The translations under genes were made by a program, and so were the position numbers. A stretch of DNA of 64,000 nucleotides from Taudactylus pleione (lineage: Eukaryota; Chordata; Amphibia; Anura; Myobatrachidae), in NCBI GenBank assembly GCA_031769625.1, contig JAUIMM010000124.1, positions 10,428,001-10,492,000 on the forward strand, given 5' to 3'. Below the pieces are notes generated by a model, which was given only the letters and a program-made list of their open reading frames with translations, was not told where the DNA came from and made no database searches. Shown one piece after another: positions 12,063-23,667 of the stretch. Position 1 is the first letter of the stretch. The number at the start of each line of letters is the position of its first letter.

Positions 12063-13369
12063 CTTGCAGCTGCCAGTCACGTAACTACTTCCCATTTATC
12101 ATAGCACTTATCTCAAGCAGATACAGTTTCTGCTTTCCCAAGGCAATGAGAGATTACCAGAACTGACATACATTTATTCTCTTTTCACAGGTGCTCTCTC
12201 ATGTGCTCAGACATTTAAGGCTGTTCATTACATAGAGGATTACCACACAGAAGTAAAGAACCTGGGACATATATACCGTACATCAATAACTTCCCCAATA
12301 CTTTTATTGTTGATATGTAGTTCAATGGTTAATTGCTTTGTATTGTCTCTTAACTGTGTTATTGTGCATGACTAATCAGTCGAATTAACATCACATGTCT
12401 GAGTAAATATTATTTACTAAACTTAAAGGTGAGATTGTGTAGACACCAGGTGCAAGGTACAGACTTGTTTACTTGGCTCTAGAAAAGTAATCCATGTGTA
12501 CAATCCTGACACTGTGTATTAGAGCCTCACAGTGCTGTGTGGCTGTACAGTACTTAGCCCAAGATAGATTGAACCCTTATTTTATTATAGATATTAAGGT
12601 CAGGCACAAAAAATAAAACCATATACTAAATTAAAAATTAAATATTAATATTCTGATGATCACTAGCATTAATTCATGTATAGCAGCAGCTCCCTAAATA
12701 ACAATTCTGAATTATTACAAAAAGAACACAAATAGAATGACACATAAACCAGTCAAAGAGAGTGCATACAGTATCTTAAAAAAAATGAATACAGTTAATT
12801 ACAACAAAATGCACATACTAAGTAAAAAAGACTTGTAATAAAAGTCACTGATTAGTTAATATAATACCTTCCGATGAGATTGAGTCTATATATTATACCT
12901 GAGGTTCTGATAAAAAATATATATAAAATCTTGTACATCAGTATTGTCCCATGGATCCTGCGTGTTTGTCAGGATTGCCAGACACGAGGTAATATTTAAA
13001 CACATAGTAATTTATAATATCTGAACTAGAGTTGTTAATTCAGTCAGCAATTACTCAACCTCTCCCTCTGTTATGAATATGTCGTGTGATAAGGCAGACA
13101 GCAGAATTCTTACCTTAGCCGGGGACCGCCGCTGCAGTCTGAGGATTCCTGACAGTGGTTTCAAGGGAGAGAGAGCGTAGCACTTTGGGACTTCCAGTAG
13201 GCAGGCAAACAAAGTCAGCAGTGGGCTATCTTAAAAATAGAATTACCGGAGGGTATATGAGCATCCTAACATGTTTCTCAACCACTCCAGTGGGCTGTTG
13301 CCTCAGCGGGATTTTTTAGCAAAAAAAAATCCACCTCTTAAATAATGCTAGAAAATGACCTTTTGTAGG
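12063..13369. other. AT-rich noncoding DNA, nothing recognised
   Basis: No coding similarity, terminal repeat or tandem array could be supported. Confidence 0.35.
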
Positions 13370-13975
13370 TTAAGAAGCAACCAAAACTCTTATCCATTCT
13401 CTCATTACCCACCCTGACTACTTCAAGCTCCTTCTATCTGGCATTAAGTTCAGTCATCTTTCCCCACTTCAATCCCTTCTAAATGTTGGGGCAAGCCTGA
13501 TCTTCCTCTCTCACCAATCAACATGCATTACAACCACTCTGCACATCTGCATGTTCTCTGCATATTATCTAGAATCTGATCCAAAGTGCTCATGCTCACC
13601 TATAAATCCCTCAACCTCACCAGCTTCTCAAGTGTCCTTAATCTCATATAAAAAAATTATCTTACATGCCCTTAGAACAGTGCCTAAAATGCTCACACAG
13701 AAGAGCCTGATTACACTATCCCTCAGCCATAAAATCTCTGAAAACTCACTTCTTTATGAAGGCTTAACTACTCCCACCAATACTATTTAATACTGTCATA
13801 ATTGTGACTCTTAGTTGCACTCACTCTTCTGTTCCCAGCTCTTTTTCCCACCATATTGTAAGCTCTGTCATGAACAAGGTCTTTACTACCCTCCATTGCA
13901 TCTGTTTCTGCACCCATTTTTTTTGTCTACCATGAATGCCCCTGTTTTAGGTAGCAATGTAATGTAAATGTAATT
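13370..13975 (+). mobile_element. LINE fragment (L2/CR1-like), 3' part of pol
   Basis: Plus-strand decayed copy of the distal reverse-transcriptase region of an L2/CR1-like LINE. It aligns by eye to the usual order: ISRLDYCN-type segment, a region about rescaled mobile contexts (CTCATGCTCACCTA-AATCCCTCAAC), a KTHFFMKA-type segment near 13745 (AAAACTCACTTCTTTATGAA) and a tail with ATATTGTAAGCTCT near 13853. Frames are broken throughout. The longest open piece is 13551-13790. Confidence 0.6.
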
Positions 13976-14206
13976 CACAGATCAGAGTCACAATGAACAG
14001 CAGATGCACATAAAAGGTGGTTGAAAATAGATGAAAGGCTTCACCTTTTTGCTAGACAAATATCATTACGAATATAAAGTTCAAATTACAGTATATGTTA
14101 AAAATATATAATATCCTTTACTTCAAAAGGATATTATAAATTGCCAGATAATCCATATGATAGCAAGACAAAAATACTATATATTCTTGTTGATTACTGT
14201 ATACTT
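13976..14206. other. Noncoding DNA downstream of the DMBT1-like gene
   Basis: AT-rich, no recognised elements. It lies beyond the candidate polyadenylation signal. Confidence 0.35.
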
Positions 14207-14212
14207 TTTATT
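14207..14212 (-). terminator. Candidate polyadenylation signal AATAAA
   Basis: AATAAA on the minus strand, about 208 bp downstream of the stop codon of the DMBT1-like gene (stop at 14420-14422). It is the nearest canonical hexamer noticed. Use of this site is inferred. Confidence 0.45.
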
Positions 14213-14419
14213 AAGAGATTCATATTTTTAAACACTACAAATTGAACAAGCAATAATGAATTAAAATGACTTCTGTCTTAAGAAACATAAACAAATACTC
14301 TAACTGCTTTCATGAATCAGCAATGAAATACTATTTATAGAATAGACATTATCAACTAAGCAGGTTGAAATATGAATTAATTAGGTAGATTATTACATAT
14401 ATTGTAACTGCTTGTTTAA

Positions 14420-14681
14420 TTATTTTTTGTTTTTGTTTCTTAGTTCGAAGGGCCCAAGTAGGACATTAATTTGCTCTTGAGCAGTTGCTAAAGCCCTTTT
14501 TCGTCTGTTGATACATCCCTGGGAGCAGCGGGAGCTGGAGCTATGTGTTGGGCATACAGTTAGTTGGCATTGCAAATAGACCCTGGAGTATCCCTGGACA
14601 AAGCCGAAAGCACTGAAACCAAAGCGAGCCTGGTTTGTCTGGTTTGTATAGTAGGTCACGTAGCTGGAGTCTCTGATACAT
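14420..14681 (-). CDS. DMBT1-like: DMBT1-like gene, terminal exon (ZP C-terminal part)
   Basis: Last coding exon. The acceptor is TTTTACAG before 14681 and the exon starts in phase 2, joining the codon begun at 16025. It encodes 86 residues: the end of the ZP-C module (GCIRDSSY, then GYSRVYLQCQLTVC and SRCSQGC), then a dibasic site RRKR followed by ALATAQEQ, and a short tail ending LLGPFELRNKNKK before TAA. ZP proteins are normally cleaved at such a site to release a C-terminal propeptide and permit filament assembly. The tail has no hydrophobic membrane segment. That matches DMBT1, whose last residues follow a GPIQL-type motif, rather than CUZD1, which has a transmembrane anchor. Paralogue identity is inferred from the exon set alone. 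Confidence 0.85.
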
Positions 14682-14822
14682 CTGTAAAAGCAAAAGGAAG
14701 CAGGTGATGTATTAAACTTCATACAGTATATTATATAGAAAAGCTAATGAAAGATCAATGTATGATTTTGCTTAAATGATGTGCAAAAAATCTATAATTA
14801 CAAATGGACACATTAGAACACT

Positions 14823-15312
14823 GGGCTTAATTTAGATATGTACAGTATTGCATAGCTGCAGGAAAGTGGCTATGCAATACTGTACAACTAATATGCCAAT
14901 GCCTGAAGGAGGCATCTGAGGGAAAGAGACCCTCCATCTGGCATCACAGATCCAAGAGTCCGAAGATCTACAGATCTACATCACAACCATCAGTCAGATT
15001 GTTTGTAGAATTGGCCATCGAGTAAGCTGAAGCTTACTCAGACTAGTCACCTCCTGGTGACAGGCAATCTGTGTCCTCCAACACAGACCCTGGCCTCAGC
15101 ACTCCCAGAAAATCGGTGCAACATACCCCCGTTTCCAGAAACGCATGTTGATGACACCCCCTCCCTGTCCCAAATGGCCATAGCATGTCAATCATGTTGC
15201 AGCTTGGGGACACTGTATGCTAACATGTGCAGAACGGTTCCTGTGCATACGTAGACCCACAAAAATCGGATATGTACATAAACAATCGGGTTTACATACA
15301 TATCTGAATCAT
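14823..15312. mobile_element. MITE-like element in intron
   Basis: Ends resemble each other in inverted orientation: GGGCTTAATTTAGATATGTA at the left and, on the reverse strand of the right end, TGATTCAGATATGTATGT. A short internal inverted repeat follows the left end (TACAGTATTGCATAG with CTATGCAATACTGTA, 14841-14886). The ends are related to the GGGCCTAATTCAG family. The target duplication is unclear. Confidence 0.45.
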
Positions 15313-16024
15313 CTCACTGAGATTTTTCAGCACCATTCACATTCTTTATTGTGGTTAATAAAGATTCTGTAACAATCAGGGGCATGGAGAGGGGGTAGGA
15401 GTGGGTACAGGATGTAGTCTGGAACCTGACGGTCTAAATGCCGACCGCTGGCTTCCAGACTGCCATGCGGCCGGCAGTAATACATATTACACCCATGGTT
15501 ACTATTTCCATGGGCCCAGGTCTGTTGGAGGGCTCAGGTTCTGCAGTCCCCCCCACCAGCCTCTGTAGATGTGGCACTTCAGGTAGGGAGTGAGAGAAGA
15601 CTGTTGCTGCTGCAGGCTATCTCCATCAGACCAGCACATGCTGCTGTGTGCTGGGCTAGGGAGAGAGGCGGAAACAGCAGCAGTCAGTCCTCTCTCTCCC
15701 TATGTGATGTGCAGGGGAAGCAATCACAATCATCCTTGACCCCACTGCGCCACAGGCGCACATAGTATTTTTTTTTTGTAAGGAGAGGGACTGCCACACA
15801 CCTCCCCAGGTTGGCCTCGCCCCCTCCTAGTACCGGGGTTTGGTGGAGCTGTCGGCAGCCCTAATAACAATTTAGATTGATATTTCACAATTTACTGGTA
15901 CAAGGGGAATTCGCGCTAGTGTCTGTGATCACTTCTGTTTTTTTACATACTGTGCCACAATGTTGAAAATATTGCATAGAACTGTGAACTATCAATTGAA
16001 TAGTGATAAAATTACATTTATTAC
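15313..16024. other. Intron sequence with partial similarity to a MITE at 47392
   Basis: Segment 15500-15850 shares CATGCTGCTGTGTGCTGGGC, purine-rich AGAGAG runs and a GGGCCC context with the interior of the element at 47392-47756. It is probably a decayed relative. Nothing coding was found. Confidence 0.35.
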
Positions 16025-16413
16025 CCATTGCGTATTAAATCATAAGTCTGTGTCACATAATCATAAGGATCAGGAGAGGCCACACATGTATCCACAAATA
16101 AGGTGAGCTTGGTGTCAGATGAATGTAATATCGCCTGTAGGTACAAGTTCTGGTTCAGTTCCACATAATATGGAGATTGGTAGACTGGATAGGTGAAGCT
16201 TGGAGACTGGTAGAAGTACAGCGCAGCAGAATACAGACCATATTGGGTCAGAGTTTGGTTTGTGACATCATTTGCATGGTACATGATTTGCACCATTGTA
16301 TTTTGGAACATCTGACAACGGAGATTCAATCTGAGTTGTCTGCTGCGTTCAATCACTCGATTTGAATGGTGGCCATGCACTGTGTTTGAGTAGCTGATTG
16401 TATCTTTCTCACC
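16025..16413 (-). CDS. DMBT1-like: DMBT1-like gene, ZP-domain exon
   Basis: 389-bp exon. The acceptor is TTCAATAG before 16413 (phase 0) and the donor is AATGG|GTAATA (phase 2). The first 16 codons read GEKDTISYSNTVHGHH, the standard linker from ZP-N to ZP-C. Then come RCQMFQNTMVQIMYHAND, a YYVELNQNLYLQA block and LTLFVDTCVASP, close to the human DMBT1 ZP domain from family knowledge. An N-Q-T sequon is present. The exon ends in DLIRNG, continued by CIRDSS of the last exon. No internal stop. The protein would be secreted and its ZP domain would mediate polymerisation. The intron before it is about 22.8 kb. Confidence 0.9.
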
Positions 16414-16756
16414 CTATTGAAGAAAAGCAGAACAAACTTCATATTTGTTAATGTGCTAATATTAGAGAGTATTAAGACATTAGGCATTCTTATTTAATCT
16501 TTGATTATTTATTCACAAGTGGTAGAATGTTACACAAAGTCACAATTTTAAATTTAAAATTAAATGGTGTTATTTACAAGAGCTAATATGTATATTAGCA
16601 TTTGCTGTAGTCTACCAGCTAACACCTCTGGACTTCTCATACTGATCACCTGTTTATTATTTTTGAGTTTAAGTGTGTTAATATTCTTTATTAAATAGAT
16701 TGTATTTAAAGGTACATGTTCTTGTTACAGGGTCATCTTATATAAAGATTCAGTCT

Positions 16757-17107
16757 ACATTATTTATTTATTTATTACCAGTTATTTGTATAGCGCACAC
16801 ATATTCCGCAGCGCTTTACAGAGAATAGTTGGCCATTCACATCAGTCCCTGCCCCAGTGGAGCTTACACTCTATATTCCCTATCACATGTGAACACACAT
16901 ACACATTAGGGTTAATTTTGTTGGGAGCCAATTAACCTACCAGTATATTTTTGGAGTGTGGGATGAAACCGGAGTACCCGGAAGAAACCCACACAAGCAC
17001 AGGGAGAATATACAAACTCCGCACAGGTATTGCCGTGGTGGGAATCGAACCCATGACCCTAGTGCTGTGAGGCAGTAATGCTTACCATTACACTATGTGT
17101 GCTGCCC
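16757..17107 (-). mobile_element. tRNA-derived SINE
   Basis: On the minus strand the head is tRNA-like: GGGCAGCACACATAGTG start, an A box TAGTGTAATGGT (17095-17084) and a B box GGTTCGATTCC (17051-17041). The body contains the GTGTGGGTTTC / TTTCATCCCACACTCC / TAGGTTAATTGGCTCCC segments and GCGCTATACAAAT before an (AAATAAAT)n tail at 16757-16775. This arrangement is typical of amphibian V-SINE-like elements. Pol III transcription is inferred from the boxes. Confidence 0.85.
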
Positions 17108-17253
17108 AAATATAAAATCTCTTGCACTCACTCAGGGCCACTCTTGGGTCCCGTAATGGAGGGAACGTATACATGCGTTTTCATTGCAATATTATCACAC
17201 TATTATTATAGATTAGGTTTTATTTAGAGGGGGAGATGATTTGGACCATTATA

Positions 17254-17533
17254 CCCCTTTTACACCTGGGTCTACCCAGGTTGCAGCTCAGTGTAAAAGG
17301 GTCCTTGAAAAAAAAAAACCCGGGTCAAGTGACCCGGCAATCCAACCCAGGTAGCTACCAGGGTCAGACCCGGGATTGACCTGGGTAATGGTGCTGTGTA
17401 AATGGCACAACCTGGGTTATCAGAGATGGGTCATGCCTAAAATTAGTTGATTGGTGATTGTGGAGCAGTCACCTCCCATTTTTTATGACCTCACAAGTTT
17501 AGCAGGGCAGACCCAGGTTCAGTGTGAACGGGG
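17254..17533. mobile_element. Candidate MITE, CCCGGGTC-rich
   Basis: The left end CCCCTTTTACACCTGGGTC and the reversed right end CCCCGTTCACACTGAACCTGGGTC are imperfect inverted repeats. The interior is full of short inverted ACCCGGGT/ACCCAGGT motifs. No target duplication is resolved. Confidence 0.4.
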
Positions 17534-17770
17534 CTGACCTGAGAATAACCCATAGGTTTAATCGCCTAGTGGATGGGCAGCTATATCTGACCGTGTGTAT
17601 GCACCAATACAGTGTGATTTCTTTTGTTTTATATAAGCACAATTTCTGTCTTTTCTCATTATCTTTCAATTTGTATCTTATTTGTCTCTATATGTATATC
17701 AACATTGCACTATTTGAATTAATTTATTAAAAGTTATATTTTATTGTATCTATCCCATGCGCCCCAAATG

Positions 17771-18226
17771 GGGCGGGATGTACTAAAGGTAAAAATGCAG
17801 TAAACCCCCCAAAAATGATGTTTTCTGGGGGTTTTACCGCATTCCCCTTATGTACTAGGCACCAGAATGCATTGCATTCTGATGCTTTGCCCCCTTAGGT
17901 AACGCCACCTTCAGGTGGCGTTACCCAATAGAAGCCTATGGGCTTCTTAACAGGACACTTCCGTCTGGGAAGGATCCGATCGGATCCCTCCCATGAGCCC
18001 CAATGGCCCAATTCCTTCTGCACATGCACAGAAGGACGCCAGAGGGACTTCTGGGTGTTAAATCCAGAAGTCTCTCTGCCCGGCAGCATCGTAAAGGACA
18101 GCTCTTATTGGGAGAGCTGTCCTTTGCAAAATTCTTGGTACATACAGTGGTAATGAACCATGGTATGTACCCAAAGTCAAGAGGGATGTACCATATTGCA
18201 AAAGCGATGCTTAGTACATCCTGCCC
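17771..18226. mobile_element. Palindromic MITE (GGGCGGGATGTACTAA ends)
   Basis: 456 bp with terminal inverted repeats GGGCGGGATGTACTAA and TTAGTACATCCTGCCC. The interior contains several local hairpins (GGTAACGCCACC/GGTGGCGTTACC near 17897-17926, AAGGACAGCTC/GAGCTGTCCTTT near 18093-18124). No ORF. Flanking duplication is ambiguous. Confidence 0.7.
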
Positions 18227-18383
18227 ATAGGCTCTTGTTCTTCCTTTACTTCCACTCTTGGGTCCTCCAAGAACATGACAGGGACACTTGATTTCTCTAT
18301 TCCTTATTCTATTATGCAGAGCCCTGTTCGGAAGCCAGTTTCAACCTGATGTGCTGCTGCATATGTGACTGCAGCTATCTTAG

Positions 18384-18554
18384 GGGTTTATGTTTCAAGT
18401 AGTGAAAATTGTGGAGAAGTGGACCAATGAAGAAGCTGCCCACAGCAACCAATCAGCTTTGAGGTAGCAGTTATCAAGTACACTCCATAAAATTTTAGGT
18501 AGGAGCTGATTGCTTGCTATGGGCAACTTCTCCACGCTTGATACATAAACCCCC
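18384..18554. mobile_element. Short MITE with 3-bp TSD (TAG)
   Basis: About 170 bp. Ends GGGTTTATGTTTCAAG and CTTGATACATAAACCCCC are inverted repeats, flanked by TAG at 18381-18383 and 18555-18557. The interior carries AAGCTGCCCACAGCAACC and the reverse of GGGCAACTTCTCC, a form common in frog genomes. Confidence 0.7.
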
Positions 18555-19183
18555 TAGTACTGTATGTGAGTGACATGGTGGGAGACAGAATCTTCTGCTT
18601 AGCTCATGGGAGACCCTAATGTATACCTGCATAAAGCTGTTATAGCATTATCCACTAATACTTGCAAGCACCATACACTCACCAGCTGGTGAGCTGTATA
18701 GGACCCTGTTCCACTTAAGCTCTCTCCATTACCAGTGTAGTGTAACAGTGAATATGGTTGTACCTGCTATCTATCAATAAAACAACACCACTGGTTAAGT
18801 ATTTGGGCCATTTCTTCCTCAGGGTCCATAGGGGTTCACAGGGATACCATGGGGATATTATGGTTGGAAGACTCAGGGCCGGCAACAGAATTCTTGGGGC
18901 CCGGTACACTGATATCTCTAGGCTGCCCCCCTCCCAATCATCCCTTACCTCCTCTCCCCCTTCAACCCCACCCCTGAGGGTGGCATAAAAAAAAGTGAAA
19001 TATATATATATATATATGAGCGGGTTCGGATTCCAGAGTTCCGAACCCACCCGAATTTGGCATAACCAAGTCAGATCCAAGCAGGCTCGGAGTTTCCCGC
19101 CTACTCGGATCTCGAAACTGAGGCAAAACGATAGAGTCTGTAATCTCGAGGTTCGCAAGCTTTCGTCTCTATGATCAATGTAG

Positions 19184-19192
19184 TATATAAGG
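19184..19192 (+). promoter_or_regulatory. TATA box of hAT copy B
   Basis: TATATAAGG, followed 20 bp later by CGCCATTTCACTTCGGCTGTGG, the same downstream context as the TATA boxes of the other copies. The initiation site is probably near the CGCCATTT, by inference. Confidence 0.65.
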
Positions 19193-19407
19193 GACCATGC
19201 GACGGACGCCATTTCACTTCGGCTGTGGAGACTGAACAGGGAGGGTGGGTAGTGTAGGGCTGGGAGAGGTGCTGGTGCTATCTGCTGTGTCCTGGGCTGG
19301 TGCCATTTTGGTCTCTGGTCACAGTGCTGTCACTGTCACTGTGCTGTCTGCTGATCCATCTGGGCTGTCTGCTGTGTCCTGGGCTTGTGCTGTGTCCATC
19401 TCTGGGC

Positions 19408-19745
19408 CCAAGTTCTAGACTCCAAAAAAAAAACTAAAAAAAAAATCAAAGTGTCTTTTATATTTCTCTGTGTGTGCGTGTGTGTTAGGCTTAACGGCAG
19501 TAGCGCACAAGAGCCAGCTAGCAACGCACGTTGAAACCTTGTGCTGCCCAACTACAGTCATGCTCCAAAAAAAACCCAATAAAAGTGTCTTATATTTTTT
19601 TCTTCTGTGTGCGCTCGTGGGTGTTGGGCTTAACCGCAGTAGCGCACACAAAAGCCAGCCAGCAACGCAAGTTGCAACCTTGTGCTGCCCGACTCCAGTC
19701 ATGATCAATCAGTGCTCTTGCCCCAAGTTCTTCTGGAGCTGACAA
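19408..19745. repeat. Minisatellite of hAT copy B (about 141-bp units)
   Basis: About two and a half units with a CAAGTTCT/ACTCCAAAAAAAA start, GTGTCTTATATTT, GTGTGTTAGGCTTAAC, GCAGTAGCGCACA, AGCCAGC and GCAACGCAAGTTG, CCTTGTGCTGCCC. It has the same general plan (A/T tract, GCGCACA, AGCCAGC) and the same position as the arrays in the other copies, but a different sequence. Confidence 0.75.
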
Positions 19746-19852
19746 AAAATAAAAATCATTTGTCTTATTTTCTAATATTTTTGTGTGTACGCACGACTGC
19801 ACCTTGGCTACACTATTGGTGATTGTGACACTGCTTCAAGACTGCAGAAAAT

Positions 19853-21335
19853 ATGGAGGGCTGTCACATGACAGGAGAGCAAGGCCAAGAACCACATGTT
19901 GTAGCTGCCGCCAGCAGTGCAAGGCCGTCAACTTCCTCGTCCTCTATGAAGACCCATGCCACAGGGCTTAAATCACGCCATCAATATGCTAAAGCAAGTT
20001 TTACTGAAGTTAAAAAAAAAATTGAAAGAATATTTGCCTTTAGATAAACAAAAAATTGGCAATATGCCATTCACTACACGAAGTGGAAAGGAAAGGATAA
20101 GGCCTTGGCCTTTCTTTATGAAGACTGCTGATAACCCTTCTGCTGGTAGTAGTAGTGGTGGTGGTCCAATTAAAAATTTGAAAGTTGTTAAGACAGCCGA
20201 GAAAACCAACTGTGTGCCCTGAGAAACCGAAATCACAAATCCCCGAGGAGAGTGCAAGTGTGTCTGCAGTTGCCATGTGTGAACCCGACCTAATTACTAG
20301 TGTACTGGATGATCCTCCAAGCTCCAACATTTGTGTACCCTCTGTAAATGTGGGGAAGGGCAGTCATCATCTTGCACACGTAGTCAGTGAGGATGCTTCT
20401 GTGGAACTGCACATGGAGGAGGAGGATATTTTGGTAGTTGAAGGCGCTAAGGATGATGAGGATGTTGATGATGAAGATGTTGGTGATGAGGATGTTGATG
20501 CCGAGGATATCCTTTGTGTAAGTAAGGCAACAGCTGTTGCCCATAGTTTGAAAAAGCCAAAGCCCATTGTTGTCATGCCAGGACAAAAGACAAGAAAATC
20601 TACTTCTCACGTATGGAATTATTTCCATCCCGATTGCACAACAGTTGTCAAGCCATATGTGCCCATTGTCATGCAAGAGTGAGTAGAGGGAGGGACCTAA
20701 ACCACCTAGGAACCTCCTCCTTGTTACGTCACTTGGAGCGCATTCATCAAATATCAAAGTGTATGTCTCCAAGTTCCAAAATTCAAAATGTAACAAGTCC
20801 AGTGTCACCTACCTGCTCCCTCTCTGTGGGATCCAAGCAACTTCAATCTCCAACACCAACACCTGCATCATCACCTACATCCTCATTCGTGATCGGAAGT
20901 AATTTAAAAAAACAATTGACTATTAAACAGTCTTTTGATAGAGGAAGTAAGTATAACAGCTGTCACCCAGTTTCACAGCGGATCACTGACGCCATGACAG
21001 CTGTGTTAGTATTAGATGGTGAAATAATAAAAAATGAGGATGATAGTGTGAAGGAAGTGCAAAAGGAGGATGAGGGGGAAATTTGTGTCCTATCTGACGC
21101 TAATGTGGATGTTGATGATAAGGATGTGATTTGCATAAATCAGCCACCAGTGGCAGCAGTTCTTGCTAATGATAAAAAGAAAGCCAGAAAAGCAAAGTCT
21201 TGGGTGTGGAATTAATTTAATCTAAATTCTGACAACAGTTGTGAAGGCATCTGTTCCATTTGTAAAGCCAAAGTTAGCAGAGGAAGGGACGTTAACCATC
21301 TAGGCCCCTCCTCCCTGTTACGTCATTTGCAGCAA
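19853..21335 (+). pseudogene. hAT transposase N-terminal remnant with two BED fingers, copy B
   Basis: Reading starts at the ATG at 19853 (MEGCHMTGEQG) and shifts frame near 20045, 20200 and 20640. An acidic DEDV repeat (20455-20515) precedes KPIVVMPGQKTRKSTSHVWNYF and a first BED finger (CAHCHARVSRGRDLNHLG, LLRHLERIH). LKKQLTIKQSFDRGSKY follows, as in the main copy. A second acidic segment with DVICINQPP then leads to a second BED finger (CSICKAKVSRGRDVNHLG, LLRHLQQF), with a stop codon just before it. The DDE core is missing. Either an internal duplication or a fusion of two copies explains the repeated finger. Confidence 0.8.
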
Positions 21336-22075
21336 TTTCTGTTTAACAAAATTATAATTTGTAAATTAATAACAAGCAGTCCAGTATCAGCTACCAGCAG
21401 TTTGGACCAGCACATGCAACACCCTCATCATCAACATCCTCCTTAATAATTGAAGGTAGTCCTTCCAAAAAATGTTTTGTGGGGCCCAAACATATCAAGG
21501 AGTTCAGCCACGAAAGTGTCAGTCCTAGTCGCTAAAGTACTTGGTTTGTTAAACTGTGCATGTCCTTTTTAATATCCCACATAAGAGTGGGTGGGAGGGA
21601 CAATCCCATCTTGCACCTCTTTCCTTTACATTTGGCCCAATTTGGGGCATTGCTGACTGACATTATAGTTTATTAAACTGCCATCCTGTCTGCCACTGCT
21701 GTGTGGCAATGTTTCATAGATGTCCTATAGTTTTTTAAACTGCCGTGCGTTTGAGCTGCTGCTCTGTTGCATACTTTTAGCCAGATTTTGGCCTATATTG
21801 GTGAGAAATAGTGAAATCAGTATTGTGAGGTGGTTAAAAATGCCTAGAAATGCCTGAAAATCATTATTATTAAGGTTAATAATAATGTAGGAACAAAAAC
21901 AGGCACAAATTATGTGGTTTTAGCTGTTTTTATGATTTTTTAAGAAAACATTCAGATCCAAAACCAAAACACGAAAACAAAACACAGTGGAAAAATATCC
22001 AAATCCAGATTCAGATCCAAAACCAGGGGAGATCCAGATCCAAAACCAAAACACGGGGGTCGGCACACATCTCTA

Positions 22076-22642
22076 ATATATATATAAACATCCACTCTGC
22101 TTATACTCATTTTTATATAGAATAAACTTGGAAGTAGCAGCAAAAGGAAAAGTAAAAATAAGCTGAATTACCACACTGTCTGTTGGTTGCTGCGTTGTCA
22201 GTCACTCTGGCTCCAGGGTGGGACTGCAAGGGAGGGTATTTGTAGTGGGAGAGGTGGTGGTGCTGCAGTTGCTGTGCTGTAACTGACAGTACATGCGAGA
22301 GCCAGTTACTTCGTGCTCCCTGGATGCGGACTGCAGTCACAGTGTTGATCTTCAGGCCATGACTACAGGGAAGAGCCGATGCCTAGAGCATCATGATGAC
22401 GTTGCATGTCGCATGCCAGTCATAAGCCCAGGCCATTACAAGACTGCCGGACTAGACCCAGTGACAGCGGTAAGGGGGGGTGTTGGGCGGCTTAATATTT
22501 TTTTTATTTTTGCCTATTTGGGCAGCCAGACGGACCATTCAGTTTCTACATAACTATTATGTGGCAAGGCCCCATTTGGTGTCCCTGAACTTTGGGGCCT
22601 GGCACAGGTGTACCCGTTGTACTCGCCTGTCGCCGGGCCTGG
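22076..22642. other. Unassigned DNA between repeats
   Basis: Starts with a short (TA)n run. The rest, including GGGGCCTGGCACAGGTGTACCC near 22597, looks like fragmented repeats without clear ends. Confidence 0.3.
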
Positions 22643-22745
22643 GAAGACCAGGCACCAAACAGTTAAAGCTTTGACTCCTAAAATACCCCGGCTCCTCCTC
22701 CATATATACCCACCTCTAGCCATAGGATTTCAGTTTGTTCATTTG
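22643..22745 (-). mobile_element. Terminal fragment of a DIRS-type element
   Basis: On the minus strand this matches 37247-37350 of the DIRS element: AGACCAGGCACCAAACAG, TTAAAGCTTTG, GGCTCCTCCTCCATATATA, CCCACC and CTAGCCATAGGA occur in the same order. It is a solitary end fragment without coding sequence. Confidence 0.65.
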
Positions 22746-23667
22746 GTGCGGCAGGATCAGACACACCTTTTGTACAGGAGACTGCTTAGGCAGTTTTAAG
22801 CTTTCATTTTATGATTTATTTTACTTTGGTTTTTCTTGAGTTGGCAGTACTAAGCGTCAATAAAATAATAATAATATAAGAGCACCTTATGTCTTTGAGC
22901 TGCTTCCATGCTTCTTATTATAAATAGGAAGTAGAAAATAATTAATGTCAGGGAAGCGCTTCGTGTAAAGATTATATAAAAATGCGCAAAGATTACAGTG
23001 GTATGTTCATGTAGTGGTAGGTAATGAATATGGTAATTACATTATGTATATTGAGGAATAGGTTTGTGTAAATGGAATATGTGAATTAAAACTTTGACCA
23101 CTTAGAATAAACAGAAAAATAAATAAACAGAAAAACATGTACAAATGATTTTAAAACAAATCAATAATGTAAAATAAAACAAATATAATTAAATAAAAAA
23201 ATTAAATAAAACATTGAAATAAATAACTGATGAAATAAAAAAATGAAGAGATGAAATAAAAGAATAAAAATATATTTATAAAATGCTTTTTTGGAGTATC
23301 AACAGTGTATATAAAAAATAGTATTAATGCAATTGAGAATGTAACTGAGTTACTACCGACGGATCCCAGTTCATAGAGCTATAAGCCAACAGACCTCCAG
23401 AGTAAAAACCCAGCTAATCAGTAGCCTGCCTCAACCCCTGCACAGAAGACGATACACAGCGCTACAGTGTCCATCTACTGCGGAATGTCAACGCCAGCAA
23501 GAGAGTCTAACAATCACCGGTGTCAGAGAGAGGTCCAGGCAAGCGACTCCGAGTTTAAAACATCCTATCAGGGTAAGATAGGGAAAGATACCCGCAGCAT
23601 TGCACCATAGCAGCGGGCACCCAATGACCTGCAAAAGAGTGTAAACATTCTCAATTGCATTAATACT

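Larger units (their letters stand above)
19017..22075 (+). mobile_element. hAT transposon copy B (related subfamily), truncated coding part
   Basis: Plus-strand element. The left end TGAGCGGGTTCGGATT corresponds to the reversed 5' end of the main element, and the right end GGCACACATCTCTA corresponds to its 3' end TAGGGGTGTGC. Order: TATA promoter, GCTGTCTGCTGTG-rich leader, two minisatellite units, transposase N-terminal part with two BED fingers, then a 3' leader ending in GATCCAAAACCAAAACACG repeats. The RNase-H core of the transposase is absent. Both ends abut (TA)n runs. Confidence 0.85.

Noticed and set aside
17041..17107. tRNA gene
   Set aside because: A and B boxes are present, but the sequence continues into a SINE body and the cloverleaf is not complete.
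18715..19212. 165-residue minus-strand ORF
   Set aside because: It crosses a TA microsatellite and the 5' end of hAT copy B. No domain was recognised.
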